Shown one piece after another: positions 15,846 through 23,673 of a stretch of 41,133 nt of DNA. Source of the DNA: Pseudomonas citronellolis (GTDB taxonomy: Bacteria; Pseudomonadota; Gammaproteobacteria; Pseudomonadales; Pseudomonadaceae). The stretch covers positions 1 to 41,133 of the forward strand of contig NZ_JARJLT010000100.1 in assembly GCF_029335315.1 (NCBI RefSeq). Direction: 5' to 3'. The position numbers and the translations under genes were made by a program. The notes under the pieces are model-generated. The model searched no databases. It saw only the letters and a list, made by a program, of their open reading frames with translations, and had not been told where the DNA came from. The stretch's first letter is position 1. Every line of letters starts with the position of its first letter.

Positions 15846-18566
15846 ATGTTCGACTTCATCCGCAATCTCACGGGCGGGCAGGGCGACGACGGCCAGGCCT
15901 TCGGCACCGCGCCGTCCACCCTGGACGCCGAGCGCGGCGACGCCTGGAGCCTGTTCTGCGGGCACTGGGACATCTGCCTGGAACTGGACGGCAGCGACCG
16001 CGTGCTGCGCGTCGGCGGGCGCCAGGCGCACCGCCTGCAGCGTCCGCAGCAGACCCAGCCCGGTGGGCTGGGCGAGTACCTGGAGCGGCGTACCTCGCTC
16101 GCCGGCAACCTCGCCGGGCTGCGCCACGGCGAGCGTCTCGACCTGGCCCTGCGCAGCCTCGGCGAGCTGCCGCTGGTGTGCCGCTTCCAGGCGTTGCCCC
16201 AGGCCGAGCAGGGCTGCCTGCTGGTGGGCAGCGATATCTCCGACCTCAACTGGCAGAGCGACAACCAGCAGCACAAGCTGCAGTGCTTGAGTTTGAGCAA
16301 GCTGCTCAGCCACCGCCTGCGCCACGCCCGCACCAGCCACCTGCCGGAGGCCGTGAGCGAAGTGCTGGAAGCCTTCGCCAGCGCTTTCCAGATGCAGTCC
16401 ATGGCACTGCTGCTGGGTCGCCCGAGCGGCCAGGCTGGGGTCTACGCCGCCTACGTGCGCGCCGGTACCGACAGCCTGCTGCGCGAAGGCCTGAGCTTGC
16501 CGGCCGACGAGTTGCGGGCGGCGACCGGCGCGCAACTGCTGGTTCGCGATAGCGGCCGCTCGGGGCTACTCGAGGCGCTGTGTTGCGGACGCCTGTACCT
16601 GATTCCCGCGCCCACCCGAGGCGGCCAGCTGGCCGGCCTGCTCGCCGAGCCGGCGGAAGGCGCGCCGGCCTGGCCGCCACAGGTGGACTGGGCGTTTCTC
16701 GCCGAGCAACTGGCCAACCAGGTGCTCGAACGCACCCAGCTGCACAGCCTGCGCGACGACGCGCGCAAGCTCGATCAATTGCAGGAAATGGTCGGCGGCG
16801 GCTGGTGGCGCCTGCGCCGCGATACCGCGCGGATGGAGCTGTCGCCGGCGGCGGCGCGCTGCCTGGCGCTGGACGAGGCGACCCGCGAGCTGGCCCTGGA
16901 CGACCTGCTGCAACGCCTGCACCCGGCCGACGCCGACGAGCTGGCGCTGCGCCTGCGCAGCCTGGCGCCCGCCGCCAACCTGCGCCAGGACCTGCGCCTG
17001 CGCGGCGGCGGCTGGCTGCGCCTGAGCGGGCGCCAGCAGCGGCGCGACGGCGCCGGCCTGGTGGACGGCGTGCTGTTGGACATCAGCGAGGGCAAGCAGC
17101 AGGAGCGCGACGCCCTGGAAGCCCACGCGCGGCTGCGCAGCCTGATCGACAGCGCGCCCGTGGTGATCTACGTGCAGCGCGTCGAGGACGGCCACCTGAT
17201 TCCCGAGTTCTTCAGCGAGAGCGCCGGCAACCTGCTTGGCCTGGATATCCAGGCGCGCAGCTGGCAGGCCCTGGCCGAGAGGGTCCACCCGGAGGACCTG
17301 GACGTGTTCCTCGAACGCGGCCGCAGCCTGCTGCGCGAAGGTCGCGTGCAGGCCGAGTATCGCCTGCGCGACAGCGCCGGCGAATGGCACTGGCTGTACG
17401 ACGAGGCCAAGCTGCTGCGCGACGCCCAGGGCATGCCGCGCGAGGCCGTGGGCTTGTGGCTGGACGTCACCGAGCGGCACCAGGCGGCGCTGCGCATCGC
17501 CGCCAGCGAAGAACGCTACCGCGCGCTGGTGGAGGATTCGCCGGCGCTGATCTGCCGCTACTCGGCCGACCTGCAGCTGACCTTCGTCAACCGCACCTTC
17601 GCCGAACTGCTCGGCGAGCCGGTGGAGGCGCTGCTCGGCAGGCGCCTGGACCAGTGGCTCGGCGAGCGCGATTGCAGCGCCCTGCGCGCACGCCTGCTGG
17701 GCGAAGGCGCCGCCGAGGAAAGCTGGGAGCTGCGCTTCAGCCTGCCCGGCCAGCAATACCGCTGGCTGGTGTGGAGCGACCGTCTGCTGCGCGACGACCA
17801 GGGCCGGCCCCGTGAAGTGCAGGCGGTGGGCCGCGACGACACGGCGGTGCGCCGCGCCCAGCAACAACTGGCCCAGGGCGCCAAGATGGCCAGCCTGGGC
17901 GAGATGGTCAGCGGCATGGCCCACGAGATGAAACAGCCGCTGCACGTGATGCGCATGTCGGTGTTCAATGCCCGCCAGCGCCTGGCCGACCCGGATTACC
18001 TGCGCGAGAAGCTGGACCGCGTCGACGCCCAGGTCGACCGGCTGACCCGGGTGATCGGCCACATGGGCGTGTTCAGCCGCCGCTCGGAGCTGGACATGGC
18101 GCCGTTCGACCCCTTCCACGCCTGCGAGGAGGCGCTGCAATTGCTCGGCGAGAGCCTGACCCAGCAGGGCGTCAGCGTGGAGCTGTCGGCACCGGCGCAG
18201 CGCTGCAAGGTCAACGGCTTCGCCGACCAGCTCGAACAGGTGCTGATCAACCTGCTGGCCAACGCCCGCGACGCGCTGCTGGCGCGCGAGCAAGGCGCGC
18301 GCTGGATCGGCATCAGCCAGCAGGCCTGCGCCGAGCCGGGTTGGGTGGAGCTGCACGTGCGCGACAACGCCGGCGGCATCGAGCCGGCGCTGCTGGAGCG
18401 GATCTTCGAACCCTTCTTCACCACCAAGCCGATCGGCAAGGGCACCGGCCTGGGCCTGTCGGTGAGCTTCGACCTGATCCGCAACATGGGGGGCAGCCTG
18501 GCTGTGGACAACTTCGCCGAGGGCGCCCGCTTCATCATCCGCCTGCCGCTGCTGCGCGAGGCCTGA
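15846..18566 (+). CDS. pprA: Sensor histidine kinase PprA (GAF/PAS)
   Basis: A 906-aa histidine kinase paired with PprB. No membrane segment is visible, so it is probably cytoplasmic. Regions in order: N-terminal sensory domain (about 35-130), GAF-like (about 140-297), a degenerate PAS (about 310-420), PAS (about 433-545, HWLYDEAKLLRDAQGMPREA), PAS (about 554-670), HisKA with phospho-acceptor His693 (GMAHEMKQPLHVMR), and HATPase_c (about 790-905). The ATPase domain has N box Asn806 (LINLLANARDAL), DNAGGIEP and GKGTGLGLS. There is no receiver domain. The start at ATG 15846 has AGGA 8 bases upstream. Kinase motifs are intact; the signal sensed is not evident. Confidence 0.94.
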   Translation: MFDFIRNLTGGQGDDGQAFGTAPSTLDAERGDAWSLFCGHWDICLELDGSDRVLRVGGRQAHRLQRPQQTQPGGLGEYLERRTSLAGNLAGLRHGERLDLALRSLGELPLVCRFQALPQAEQGCLLVGSDISDLNWQSDNQQHKLQCLSLSKLLSHRLRHARTSHLPEAVSEVLEAFASAFQMQSMALLLGRPSGQAGVYAAYVRAGTDSLLREGLSLPADELRAATGAQLLVRDSGRSGLLEALCCGRLYLIPAPTRGGQLAGLLAEPAEGAPAWPPQVDWAFLAEQLANQVLERTQLHSLRDDARKLDQLQEMVGGGWWRLRRDTARMELSPAAARCLALDEATRELALDDLLQRLHPADADELALRLRSLAPAANLRQDLRLRGGGWLRLSGRQQRRDGAGLVDGVLLDISEGKQQERDALEAHARLRSLIDSAPVVIYVQRVEDGHLIPEFFSESAGNLLGLDIQARSWQALAERVHPEDLDVFLERGRSLLREGRVQAEYRLRDSAGEWHWLYDEAKLLRDAQGMPREAVGLWLDVTERHQAALRIAASEERYRALVEDSPALICRYSADLQLTFVNRTFAELLGEPVEALLGRRLDQWLGERDCSALRARLLGEGAAEESWELRFSLPGQQYRWLVWSDRLLRDDQGRPREVQAVGRDDTAVRRAQQQLAQGAKMASLGEMVSGMAHEMKQPLHVMRMSVFNARQRLADPDYLREKLDRVDAQVDRLTRVIGHMGVFSRRSELDMAPFDPFHACEEALQLLGESLTQQGVSVELSAPAQRCKVNGFADQLEQVLINLLANARDALLAREQGARWIGISQQACAEPGWVELHVRDNAGGIEPALLERIFEPFFTTKPIGKGTGLGLSVSFDLIRNMGGSLAVDNFAEGARFIIRLPLLREA

Positions 18567-18570
18567 AACG

Positions 18571-18599
18571 CACAACGCCTGCACGAGGCAGGCGTTGTG
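18571..18599. terminator. Hairpin between convergent pprA and Pit gene
   Basis: A perfect 12-bp stem CACAACGCCTGC / GCAGGCGTTGTG with a 5-base loop, 4 bases after the pprA stop. It lacks a U-tract, but it is strong and sits in the only gap between the convergent genes. Confidence 0.6.
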
Positions 18600-18617
18600 A
18601 CGGGCGCTTTCCGGCTG

Positions 18618-20087
18618 TCAGTAGAAGCGCGAGGCCAGCCAGAACAGGCCGGCGGCCAGGCCCATGGAGGCGGGCAGGGTGAGCACCCAGGCCAGCAGGA
18701 TGTTGCGCACGGTGCCGCTCTGCAGGCCGCTGCGGTTGGCGACCATGGTGCCGGCGACGCCGGAGGACAGCACGTGGGTGGTGGACACCGGCAGGCTGTA
18801 CAGGTTGGCCATGCCGATCGCCGCGGTGGCGGTGAGCTGGGCGCTGATGCCCTGGGCGTAGGACATGCCCTGCTTGCCGATCTTCTCGCCGACGGTGAGC
18901 ACCACGCGCTTCCAGCCGACCATGGTACCGACGCCGAGGGCCAGGGCCACCGCGATGATCACCCAGAAGGGCGCGTATTCGGTAGTACTGGTCAGGTCCT
19001 TGCGCAGCTTCTCCAGGTCGGCCTTCTCGCGGGCCGGCAGGGTGTCGAGCTTGCCGACCTTCTTCGCGGTGTCGTCCAGGCACAGCAGGTAGCGGCGCAC
19101 CTGCACGCGGCTGTCCGGGGACAGCTCGGTGTAGCTGGAGACGCTCTGGATATCGCTCAGCAGGCCCTTGAGGGTGGCCTCGGTCTGCTTCGGCTCGCAG
19201 CGGTACAGCTCGGGCATCTCGCCGGTGTCGGCCTTGCCCAGGGCGAGCATCTCGCCGAGCACGTCGGTGTGGCGCTGGTAGAACTGGCCCAGGTGCACGG
19301 CCGCGTCGCGGGTGCGCTCGATCTGGTAGGTGGTGCTGTTCAGGTCGAGGACGAACTTCGCCGGGACGATGCCGATCAGCACCAGCATGATCAGGCCGAT
19401 ACCTTTCTGGCCGTCGTTGGAGCCGTGCACGAAGCTCACGGTCATGGCCGAGAGCACCAGCACCAGGCGGTTCCAGAACGGCGGATGCTTCTTCTCGTCG
19501 ACTTCGCGGCGGGTTTCCGGGGTCTTGTGCATCTTCGACAGCGGGTACAGCTTCTTCAGGCCGATCAGCACCAGGGCGGCGATGATGAAGCCGGCGAACG
19601 GCGAGAAGATCAGCGACATCCCGATGTCGATCGCCTTCTGCCAGTTCACCCCGTCGGCCAGCGGCACGCCGGTGATCAGCGCGTTGGCCAGGCCGACGCC
19701 GAGGATCGAGCCGATCAGGGTGTGCGAGCTGGAGGCGGGGATGCCGAAGTACCAGGTGCCCAGGTTCCAGGCGATGGCCGCGGCCAGCAGCGAGAACACC
19801 ATGGCCAGGCCATGGCCGCTGTTGACGTTGATCAGCAGCTCAACCGGCAGCAGGTGGACGATGGCATAGGCCACGCCGACGCCACCGAGCAGCACACCGA
19901 GGAAGTTGAAGATGCCGGAGAGGATCACCGCGCGATACGGCGACATGGCCTTGGTGTAGATCACCGTGGCCACGGCGTTGGCGGTGTCGTGGAAGCCGTT
20001 GATGAACTCGAAGGCCAGGACGAAACCCAGGGCCAGTATCAGGCTGACGCCTACCCAGGGATCGAGTCCGCTGAAGAGATCGAACAT
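18618..20087 (-). CDS. pitA: Low-affinity inorganic phosphate transporter (PiT family, PitA-like)
   Basis: A 489-aa inner-membrane phosphate:proton symporter (metal-phosphate carrier), close to the 499 aa of E. coli PitA. The PiT signature is GFHDTANAVAT (31-41). Further family segments are FGIPASSSHTLIGSILGVG, SFVHGSNDGQKGIGLIML and SLPVSTTHVLSSGVAGTM. About ten membrane helices flank a long charged cytoplasmic region (about residues 255-385). No strong ribosome site precedes ATG 20087. It corresponds to PA4292 next to pprA in P. aeruginosa. The name pitA is by family resemblance. Confidence 0.92.
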   Translation of the reverse strand: MFDLFSGLDPWVGVSLILALGFVLAFEFINGFHDTANAVATVIYTKAMSPYRAVILSGIFNFLGVLLGGVGVAYAIVHLLPVELLINVNSGHGLAMVFSLLAAAIAWNLGTWYFGIPASSSHTLIGSILGVGLANALITGVPLADGVNWQKAIDIGMSLIFSPFAGFIIAALVLIGLKKLYPLSKMHKTPETRREVDEKKHPPFWNRLVLVLSAMTVSFVHGSNDGQKGIGLIMLVLIGIVPAKFVLDLNSTTYQIERTRDAAVHLGQFYQRHTDVLGEMLALGKADTGEMPELYRCEPKQTEATLKGLLSDIQSVSSYTELSPDSRVQVRRYLLCLDDTAKKVGKLDTLPAREKADLEKLRKDLTSTTEYAPFWVIIAVALALGVGTMVGWKRVVLTVGEKIGKQGMSYAQGISAQLTATAAIGMANLYSLPVSTTHVLSSGVAGTMVANRSGLQSGTVRNILLAWVLTLPASMGLAAGLFWLASRFY

Positions 20088-20280
20088 GAAATTTCTGTGA
20101 CCGGTCGGTGACGGGGCGGCGATTATGCCAGAAGCGACGGAAAGTCGTCCGAAAGCTGACGGCTTTCTCGAAATCCGGCGACGCCCGGTTCATGGGCGCT
20201 GGCGTGGAGGTGGCAACGCCTTGATACTTTTTGGCCACCCCCAGCGGCCTTCTCAACCCCTTGATCCGCAAGACGTTTCG

Positions 20281-20312
20281 CGCGAGCCAAGGGGGCTGCG
20301 CGAAGGCTCGCG
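20281..20312 (-). terminator. Possible hairpin downstream of the 73-aa gene
   Basis: CGCGAGCC (20281-20288) and GGCTCGCG (20305-20312) form an 8-bp stem with a 16-base loop, 4 bases past the stop at 20317. There is no U-tract. The rest of the gap down to the Pit start (20088-20280) shows no gene. Confidence 0.35.
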
Positions 20313-20316
20313 GGGC

Positions 20317-20538
20317 TCAGGGGGTGTCTGCGGCGTCTTGCCGCTGGGCCTTCTCCAGCTCGCTTTGCATCTTCTCCAGCTCGCGATCGAAAGCCTTGTC
20401 CTGCACGGTGGGGCGCTTGCGCCAGGGCTTCTTGTCGGGCTCGGGTTGGGCGGCGTAGAGGGTCACCTCGCCGCCGTAGACGTCCTTGTAACGCTGTTCC
20501 TGGCGCTCCAGTTCGGCGCGCAGCTCGTCTTTCGTCAC
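20317..20538 (-). CDS. Small charged hypothetical protein, 73 aa
   Basis: I do not recognise a family. The 73-aa protein is soluble and highly charged (MTKDELRAELERQEQRYKDV at the start), with a Pro/Lys-rich middle (EPDKKPWRKRP) and a C-terminal amphipathic helix (DRELEKMQSELEKAQ). It could form a helical hairpin or short coiled coil. Start: GTG 20538, chosen because AGGA lies 6 bases upstream; an ATG 16 codons earlier gives an unconvincing extension. It is transcribed toward the Pit gene and divergent from the PsiF-like gene. Reading-frame quality and ribosome site support a real gene. Confidence 0.65.
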   Translation of the reverse strand: MTKDELRAELERQEQRYKDVYGGEVTLYAAQPEPDKKPWRKRPTVQDKAFDRELEKMQSELEKAQRQDAADTP

Positions 20539-20717
20539 CTGTTTTCCTGATGGCGTTGTGGCTGATGGAAGGGGATATGCCTGCAAAGCATAGCAGCGCC
20601 GATTATAAACGCCGGCAGGCGCCTGCGGGGCGCGGGAATTTCAGAGGGCGTCCGATTCGCACAAATGTAACAGCAGGCTACGCTCAGGAAGCGATCAACA
20701 TTCAAGGAGACCGCTCC

Positions 20718-21023
20718 ATGATCAAGCTCCGCCTTCCCCTGCTGCTGTGCGCCCTGCTGTTCTCGGTGCAGGGCTTCGCCGCCAACACCGCGCAACAGGA
20801 CAAGATGAAGACCTGCAACGCCGACGCCACCGCCAAGACCCTCAAGGGCGACGAGCGCAAGGCATTCATGAGCACCTGCCTGAAGGCCGGCGGCAGCGCC
20901 GACGCGGCGAAGAAACTGACCCCGCAGCAGGAGAAAATGAAAACCTGCAACGCCGACGCGGCGGCCAAGTCGCTGAAGGGCGACGAGCGCAAGACCTTCA
21001 TGAGCACCTGCCTGAAGAAATAG
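20718..21023 (+). CDS. PsiF-repeat periplasmic protein
   Basis: A 101-aa exported protein. The signal peptide (MIKLRLPLLLCALLFSVQGF, cut near AA/NT) is followed by two PsiF repeats at residues 29-56 and 73-100. Each reads KMKTCNADA... to KGDERK.FMSTCLK and they match at 25 of 28 positions, each with two conserved Cys. PsiF of E. coli is phosphate-starvation-inducible with no established biochemical role. The nearby Pit transporter fits a phosphate theme, but I see no convincing Pho box. Start: ATG 20718 with AAGGAG 9 bases upstream; a strong terminator follows. Confidence 0.9.
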   Translation: MIKLRLPLLLCALLFSVQGFAANTAQQDKMKTCNADATAKTLKGDERKAFMSTCLKAGGSADAAKKLTPQQEKMKTCNADAAAKSLKGDERKTFMSTCLKK

Positions 21024-21041
21024 GCCGGGCGGTTGACGTGA

Positions 21042-21065
21042 AAAGGGCAGCCTTGGCTGCCCTTT
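21042..21065 (+). terminator. Intrinsic terminator of the PsiF-repeat gene
   Basis: Stem AAAGGGCAGCC / GGCTGCCCTTT with a 2-base loop, 18 bases past the stop, ending in a short T run. Confidence 0.85.
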
Positions 21066-21093
21066 GTCGTTTCCGCGCCAGTGGCGGCTCTGC

Positions 21094-21158
21094 GTAGGAG
21101 CGGACTTCGTCCGCGAAGCATCGGTAGCGCACTCTGTAGGAGCGAGCTTGCTCGCGAA
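21094..21158. repeat. Two REP-type units in direct orientation
   Basis: GTAGGAGCGGACTTCGTCCG followed by CGAA (21094-21117) and GTAGGAGCGAGCTTGCTCGC followed by GAA (from 21136) are palindromic Pseudomonas REP variants in the same orientation, 18 bases apart. A shorter GTAGGAGTGGAGTCAAACTC relative lies near 21315. Confidence 0.8.
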
Positions 21159-21212
21159 CGGACGTGCCGGCGGTTGCGGTGTACGGGTTTGGCACCGTAA
21201 CCCTCTCCCCAG

Positions 21213-21234
21213 CCCTCTCCCTGAAGGGAGAGGG
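21213..21234. repeat. Palindromic CCCTCTCCCT intergenic repeat
   Basis: CCCTCTCCCT-GA-AGGGAGAGGG is a perfect inverted repeat preceded by AACCCTCTCCCCAG. This resembles a dispersed intergenic repeat I have seen in many proteobacteria. The 303-bp gap 21024-21326 otherwise holds only the terminator and the REP units. Confidence 0.7.
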
Positions 21235-21326
21235 GGCCGTTCGGCGTTGCCGGGAGGTTCAGCACCATCCTTCCATCCCGTCATTCCCGCGACCCCAGTG
21301 CCTCGCGGTTCATCGTAGGAGTGGAG

Positions 21327-21425
21327 TCAAACTCCCGAGCACAGCAGCCAGGCCACCGCCAGCAGGTAGAAGAGCAGCGAGCCGTCTTCGGCGAGCGGCG
21401 ACTGCATCAGCGCGCGGGCGTTCAT
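21327..21425 (-). CDS. Tiny membrane peptide, 32 aa, overlapping the upstream 44-aa gene
   Basis: Reads MNARALMQSPLAEDG followed by the hydrophobic stretch SLLFYLLAVAWLLCSG and ends GV. It is predicted to span the membrane once. Its ATG overlaps the stop of the 44-aa gene (ATGA), implying translational coupling. No family is recognised. Without a homology search the evidence is the coupling and the sensible membrane-segment composition. Confidence 0.5.
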   Translation of the reverse strand: MNARALMQSPLAEDGSLLFYLLAVAWLLCSGV

Positions 21426-21556
21426 GACCGGGTCACTGCCGACCAGTACCCCTGCGCATTGCGGAAGGGTTGGCGGGCCATCTGTTCCGGGCGGGTGACC
21501 CCGGCGGCGCGCAGGGCGTTGACCAGGGCTGAAAAGGAATGTGCGGTATAGCTCAT
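21422..21556 (-). CDS. Small hypothetical protein, 44 aa
   Basis: Reads MSYTAHSFSALVNALRAAGV and ends GYWSAVTRS. It is soluble and probably helical, with an RPEQMARQPF segment. A good ribosome site AAGGAG lies 6 bases before ATG 21556. It lies 122 bases after the pseudouridine synthase stop and overlaps the 32-aa peptide by ATGA. I do not recognise the family. The 122-bp gap upstream (21557-21678) is AT-richer than its surroundings and could hold its promoter. Confidence 0.6.
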   Translation of the reverse strand: MSYTAHSFSALVNALRAAGVTRPEQMARQPFRNAQGYWSAVTRS

Positions 21557-21678
21557 GGCGGGCTCCTTGCGTTCCGTCGGTTTCTCTCTGGGACGGGCAT
21601 ATGAAACCGCGCGCGGGGCCATCAGCGGAAATGGATGTTTCTGCTTTTGATTATTGATGGAATCGATGAAGCGCCGGC

Positions 21679-22578
21679 TTACCAGTCCAGGCGCAATTGG
21701 CTCTCGAATTCGCGGCGCACGCCACTGAGCGGGTCGTCGAAGGCCAGGTGCCGGGCCAGCAACTGCAGCGGCCGCGTGTAGTCGTCGCTGCGGCGCTGGT
21801 CTTCCGGCAGCAGCTGTGGATAAAGCGGATCGTTGCGCAGCCCGGCGCCCAGCGCGGCCATGTGCACGCGCAGCTGGTGGCGCTTGCCGCTCACCGGGTA
21901 GAGCGCGTAGCGCCACCAGTGTTCGCCGCGCTCCAGCACGTCGATGCGGGTCTCGCTGTTGACCGCGCCCTCGGCCTCGCGCATCACGATGAAGGGCTCG
22001 CCATCCACCATCCGGCTGCGCCGCACATGGGGGAACTCCAGTTGCGGCAGCGGCGGGGCGATGGCCTCGTAGCGCTTGTGCATGCGCCGTTCGCGGAACA
22101 GCGCCTGGTAGGCGGCGCGGCTGTCCGGGTTGGCGGAGAACAGCACCAGCCCGGCGGTGGGCCGGTCGATGCGGTGCAGCGGCACCAGCAGCGGGTTGTC
22201 CAGGCGCTTGGCCAGGCGCGCCAGCAGGGTCTGCTCGACGTACTGGCCGGATGGCGTCACCGGCAGGAAGTGCGGCTTGTCGGCCACCACCAGGTGTTCG
22301 TCGACGTGGAGGATGCTTTCCTCGAAGGGGATCGGCGTTTCCGCCTCGACTTCGCGGAAGTAGTGCACCCGCAGCCCTTCGCGGTGCGGCGTGGCGGCGT
22401 CCAGCGGGTTGCCCTCGGCGTCCAGCACGCGGCCCCGGGCCAGGCGTTGCAGCCAGGTCTCGCGGGGGATCGCCGGGAAGCGCGCGCACAGGCAGTCGAG
22501 CACGGTCGCCCAGGGGCCGGCCGGCAGGTGCAGGGTACTGGCGCGGTGCTGGGCGGCGGAAAACGGCTTCTCGGACAT
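21679..22578 (-). CDS. RluA-family RNA pseudouridine synthase
   Basis: A 299-aa enzyme that isomerises uridine to pseudouridine in RNA. The catalytic motif is LVPLHRIDRPTAGLVLFS with Asp138. The preceding HVDEHLVVADKPHFLPVTPS and the later VSGKRHQLRVHMAALG are typical of the RluA superfamily. The N-terminal 80 residues, rich in Arg, could be an S4-like RNA-binding part (WLQRLARGRVLDAEG). The exact RNA target cannot be told. Start: ATG 22578 (MSEKPFSAAQ) chosen on family length; the frame opens to 22635, and no start has a clear ribosome site. Confidence 0.9.
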   Translation of the reverse strand: MSEKPFSAAQHRASTLHLPAGPWATVLDCLCARFPAIPRETWLQRLARGRVLDAEGNPLDAATPHREGLRVHYFREVEAETPIPFEESILHVDEHLVVADKPHFLPVTPSGQYVEQTLLARLAKRLDNPLLVPLHRIDRPTAGLVLFSANPDSRAAYQALFRERRMHKRYEAIAPPLPQLEFPHVRRSRMVDGEPFIVMREAEGAVNSETRIDVLERGEHWWRYALYPVSGKRHQLRVHMAALGAGLRNDPLYPQLLPEDQRRSDDYTRPLQLLARHLAFDDPLSGVRREFESQLRLDW

Positions 22579-22650
22579 GGGGCGCGGACGGCGGTCGGGG
22601 GCGTGCATTAGGCCGCAGGCCGCCGCCGGCGTCAAAGGCCACCCGGCGGT

Positions 22651-23610
22651 TCAGGCCGGGTTCACCTCGACGGTCACGTGGGCCAGTTCCTCGTGCACCC
22701 CGAGCAGCGCCTTGAAGTCGTCCGGGCGCGCCGCGCTGGCGGTACTCAGGCTGAGGATGCAGGCGAACTTGTCCTTGCCCACGCGCCACAGGTGCAGGTC
22801 GGTGATCCGCGCCGGGTAGGGGCCGGCGGCGATGGCCTGGCGGATTTCCTCCAGCACCGGTGCGTCCATCTCGGCGTCGAGCAGCACGCGGCCGCTCTGG
22901 CGCAGCAGGTTGCGCGCCCAGATCGCCACCAGCGCGGCGCCGACGATGCCCATCAGCGGGTCGAGCCAGGCCGCGCCCCAGAACATGCCGCCGAGCAGCG
23001 CGGCTATCGCCAGCACCGAGGTGGCGGCGTCGGCCAGCACGTGCAGGTAGGCGGCGCGCAGGTTCAGGTCATGCCCGTGCCCGTGCCCGTGCCCGTGCCC
23101 GTGCCCGTGGTGGTGGTGGTGATCGTGTCCATGGTCATGAGGGGGATGGTCATGGCCGTGGTGGCCGCGCAGCAGCCAGGCGCAGGCGAGGTTCACCAAC
23201 AGGCCGAGCGCGGCGATGGCGATGGCCTGGGTGTAGTGGATGGGCGAGGGGTCGATCAGCCGCGCCACCGATTCGAACAGCATCAGCGCCGCCACGCCGA
23301 TCAGCAGCAGGGCGCTGCTGTAGCTGGCCAGCACCTCGATCTTCCAGGTGCCGAAGGCGAAGCGCCGGTCGCCCTTCAGGCGCCGCGCCGCGACGTAGGC
23401 GAAGAAGGCCAGGCCCAGGGCCAGGGCGTGGGAGCTCATGTGCCAGCCGTCGGCGAGCAGGGCCATGGAGTTGAAGTACCAGCCGCCGGCGATCTCCAGC
23501 ACCATCATCAGCGCGGTGAGGACCACCGCGCGCAGGGTGTTGCGCTCGGCGAGCGGGTTGCTTTCGTTGAAGTCGTGGTGGTGCGATTGATCCGGTGTGG
23601 CGTCGTACAT
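22651..23610 (-). CDS. dmeF: Cation diffusion facilitator metal exporter, DmeF-like
   Basis: A 319-aa inner-membrane divalent metal:proton antiporter. Six membrane helices carry the CDF signatures: SMALLADGWHMSSHALALGL (helix 2, with the HxxxD-type site as D..H) and HVLADAATSVLAIAALL (helix 5). Between helices 4 and 5 lies a very His-rich loop of about 30 residues (HGHDHPPHDHGHDH, then HHHH and a run of HG pairs). The C-terminal cytoplasmic domain (ITDLHLWRVGKDKFACILSL) is typical of DmeF. The divergent RcnR-type regulator and the operator between them support nickel/cobalt export. Ribosome site AGGGA is weakly spaced. Confidence 0.92.
   Translation of the reverse strand: MYDATPDQSHHHDFNESNPLAERNTLRAVVLTALMMVLEIAGGWYFNSMALLADGWHMSSHALALGLAFFAYVAARRLKGDRRFAFGTWKIEVLASYSSALLLIGVAALMLFESVARLIDPSPIHYTQAIAIAALGLLVNLACAWLLRGHHGHDHPPHDHGHDHHHHHGHGHGHGHGHGHDLNLRAAYLHVLADAATSVLAIAALLGGMFWGAAWLDPLMGIVGAALVAIWARNLLRQSGRVLLDAEMDAPVLEEIRQAIAAGPYPARITDLHLWRVGKDKFACILSLSTASAARPDDFKALLGVHEELAHVTVEVNPA
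23074..23109. repeat. Hexanucleotide tandem repeat (CCCGTG)x6 inside dmeF
   Basis: Six perfect tandem copies of CCCGTG, directly followed by GTGGTGGTGGTG. It encodes the alternating His-Gly run of the DmeF metal-binding loop. Copy-number change would add or remove whole HG pairs without shifting frame. Confidence 0.9.
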
Positions 23611-23639
23611 GCGAAAATGTCCCTGAGAAGCATGAATAT

Positions 23640-23657
23640 ACTATACCCCAGTATACT
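23640..23657. promoter_or_regulatory. Putative DmeR/RcnR-type operator
   Basis: ACTATACCCCAGTATACT, an inverted repeat TATAC-CCCA-GTATA, sits in the 63-bp divergent gap 16 bases before the dmeR ATG. AT-rich arms around a C/G tract are the form of RcnR/CsoR-family operators. One site would control both genes. Confidence 0.72.
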
Positions 23658-23673
23658 TTCAGGGAGTTAGAGC

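Noticed and set aside
20095..20112. Pho-box-like direct repeat CTGTGAC-CGGT-CGGTGAC just upstream of the Pit start
   Set aside because: The 7-4-7 spacing fits, but the repeats match the CTGTCAT consensus poorly, point away from the Pit gene and lie within 8-25 bases of its start codon, too close for an activator site.
23071..23115. CCCGTG repeats as a CRISPR or regulatory array
   Set aside because: The unit is only six bases without spacers and lies in frame inside dmeF, encoding His-Gly.
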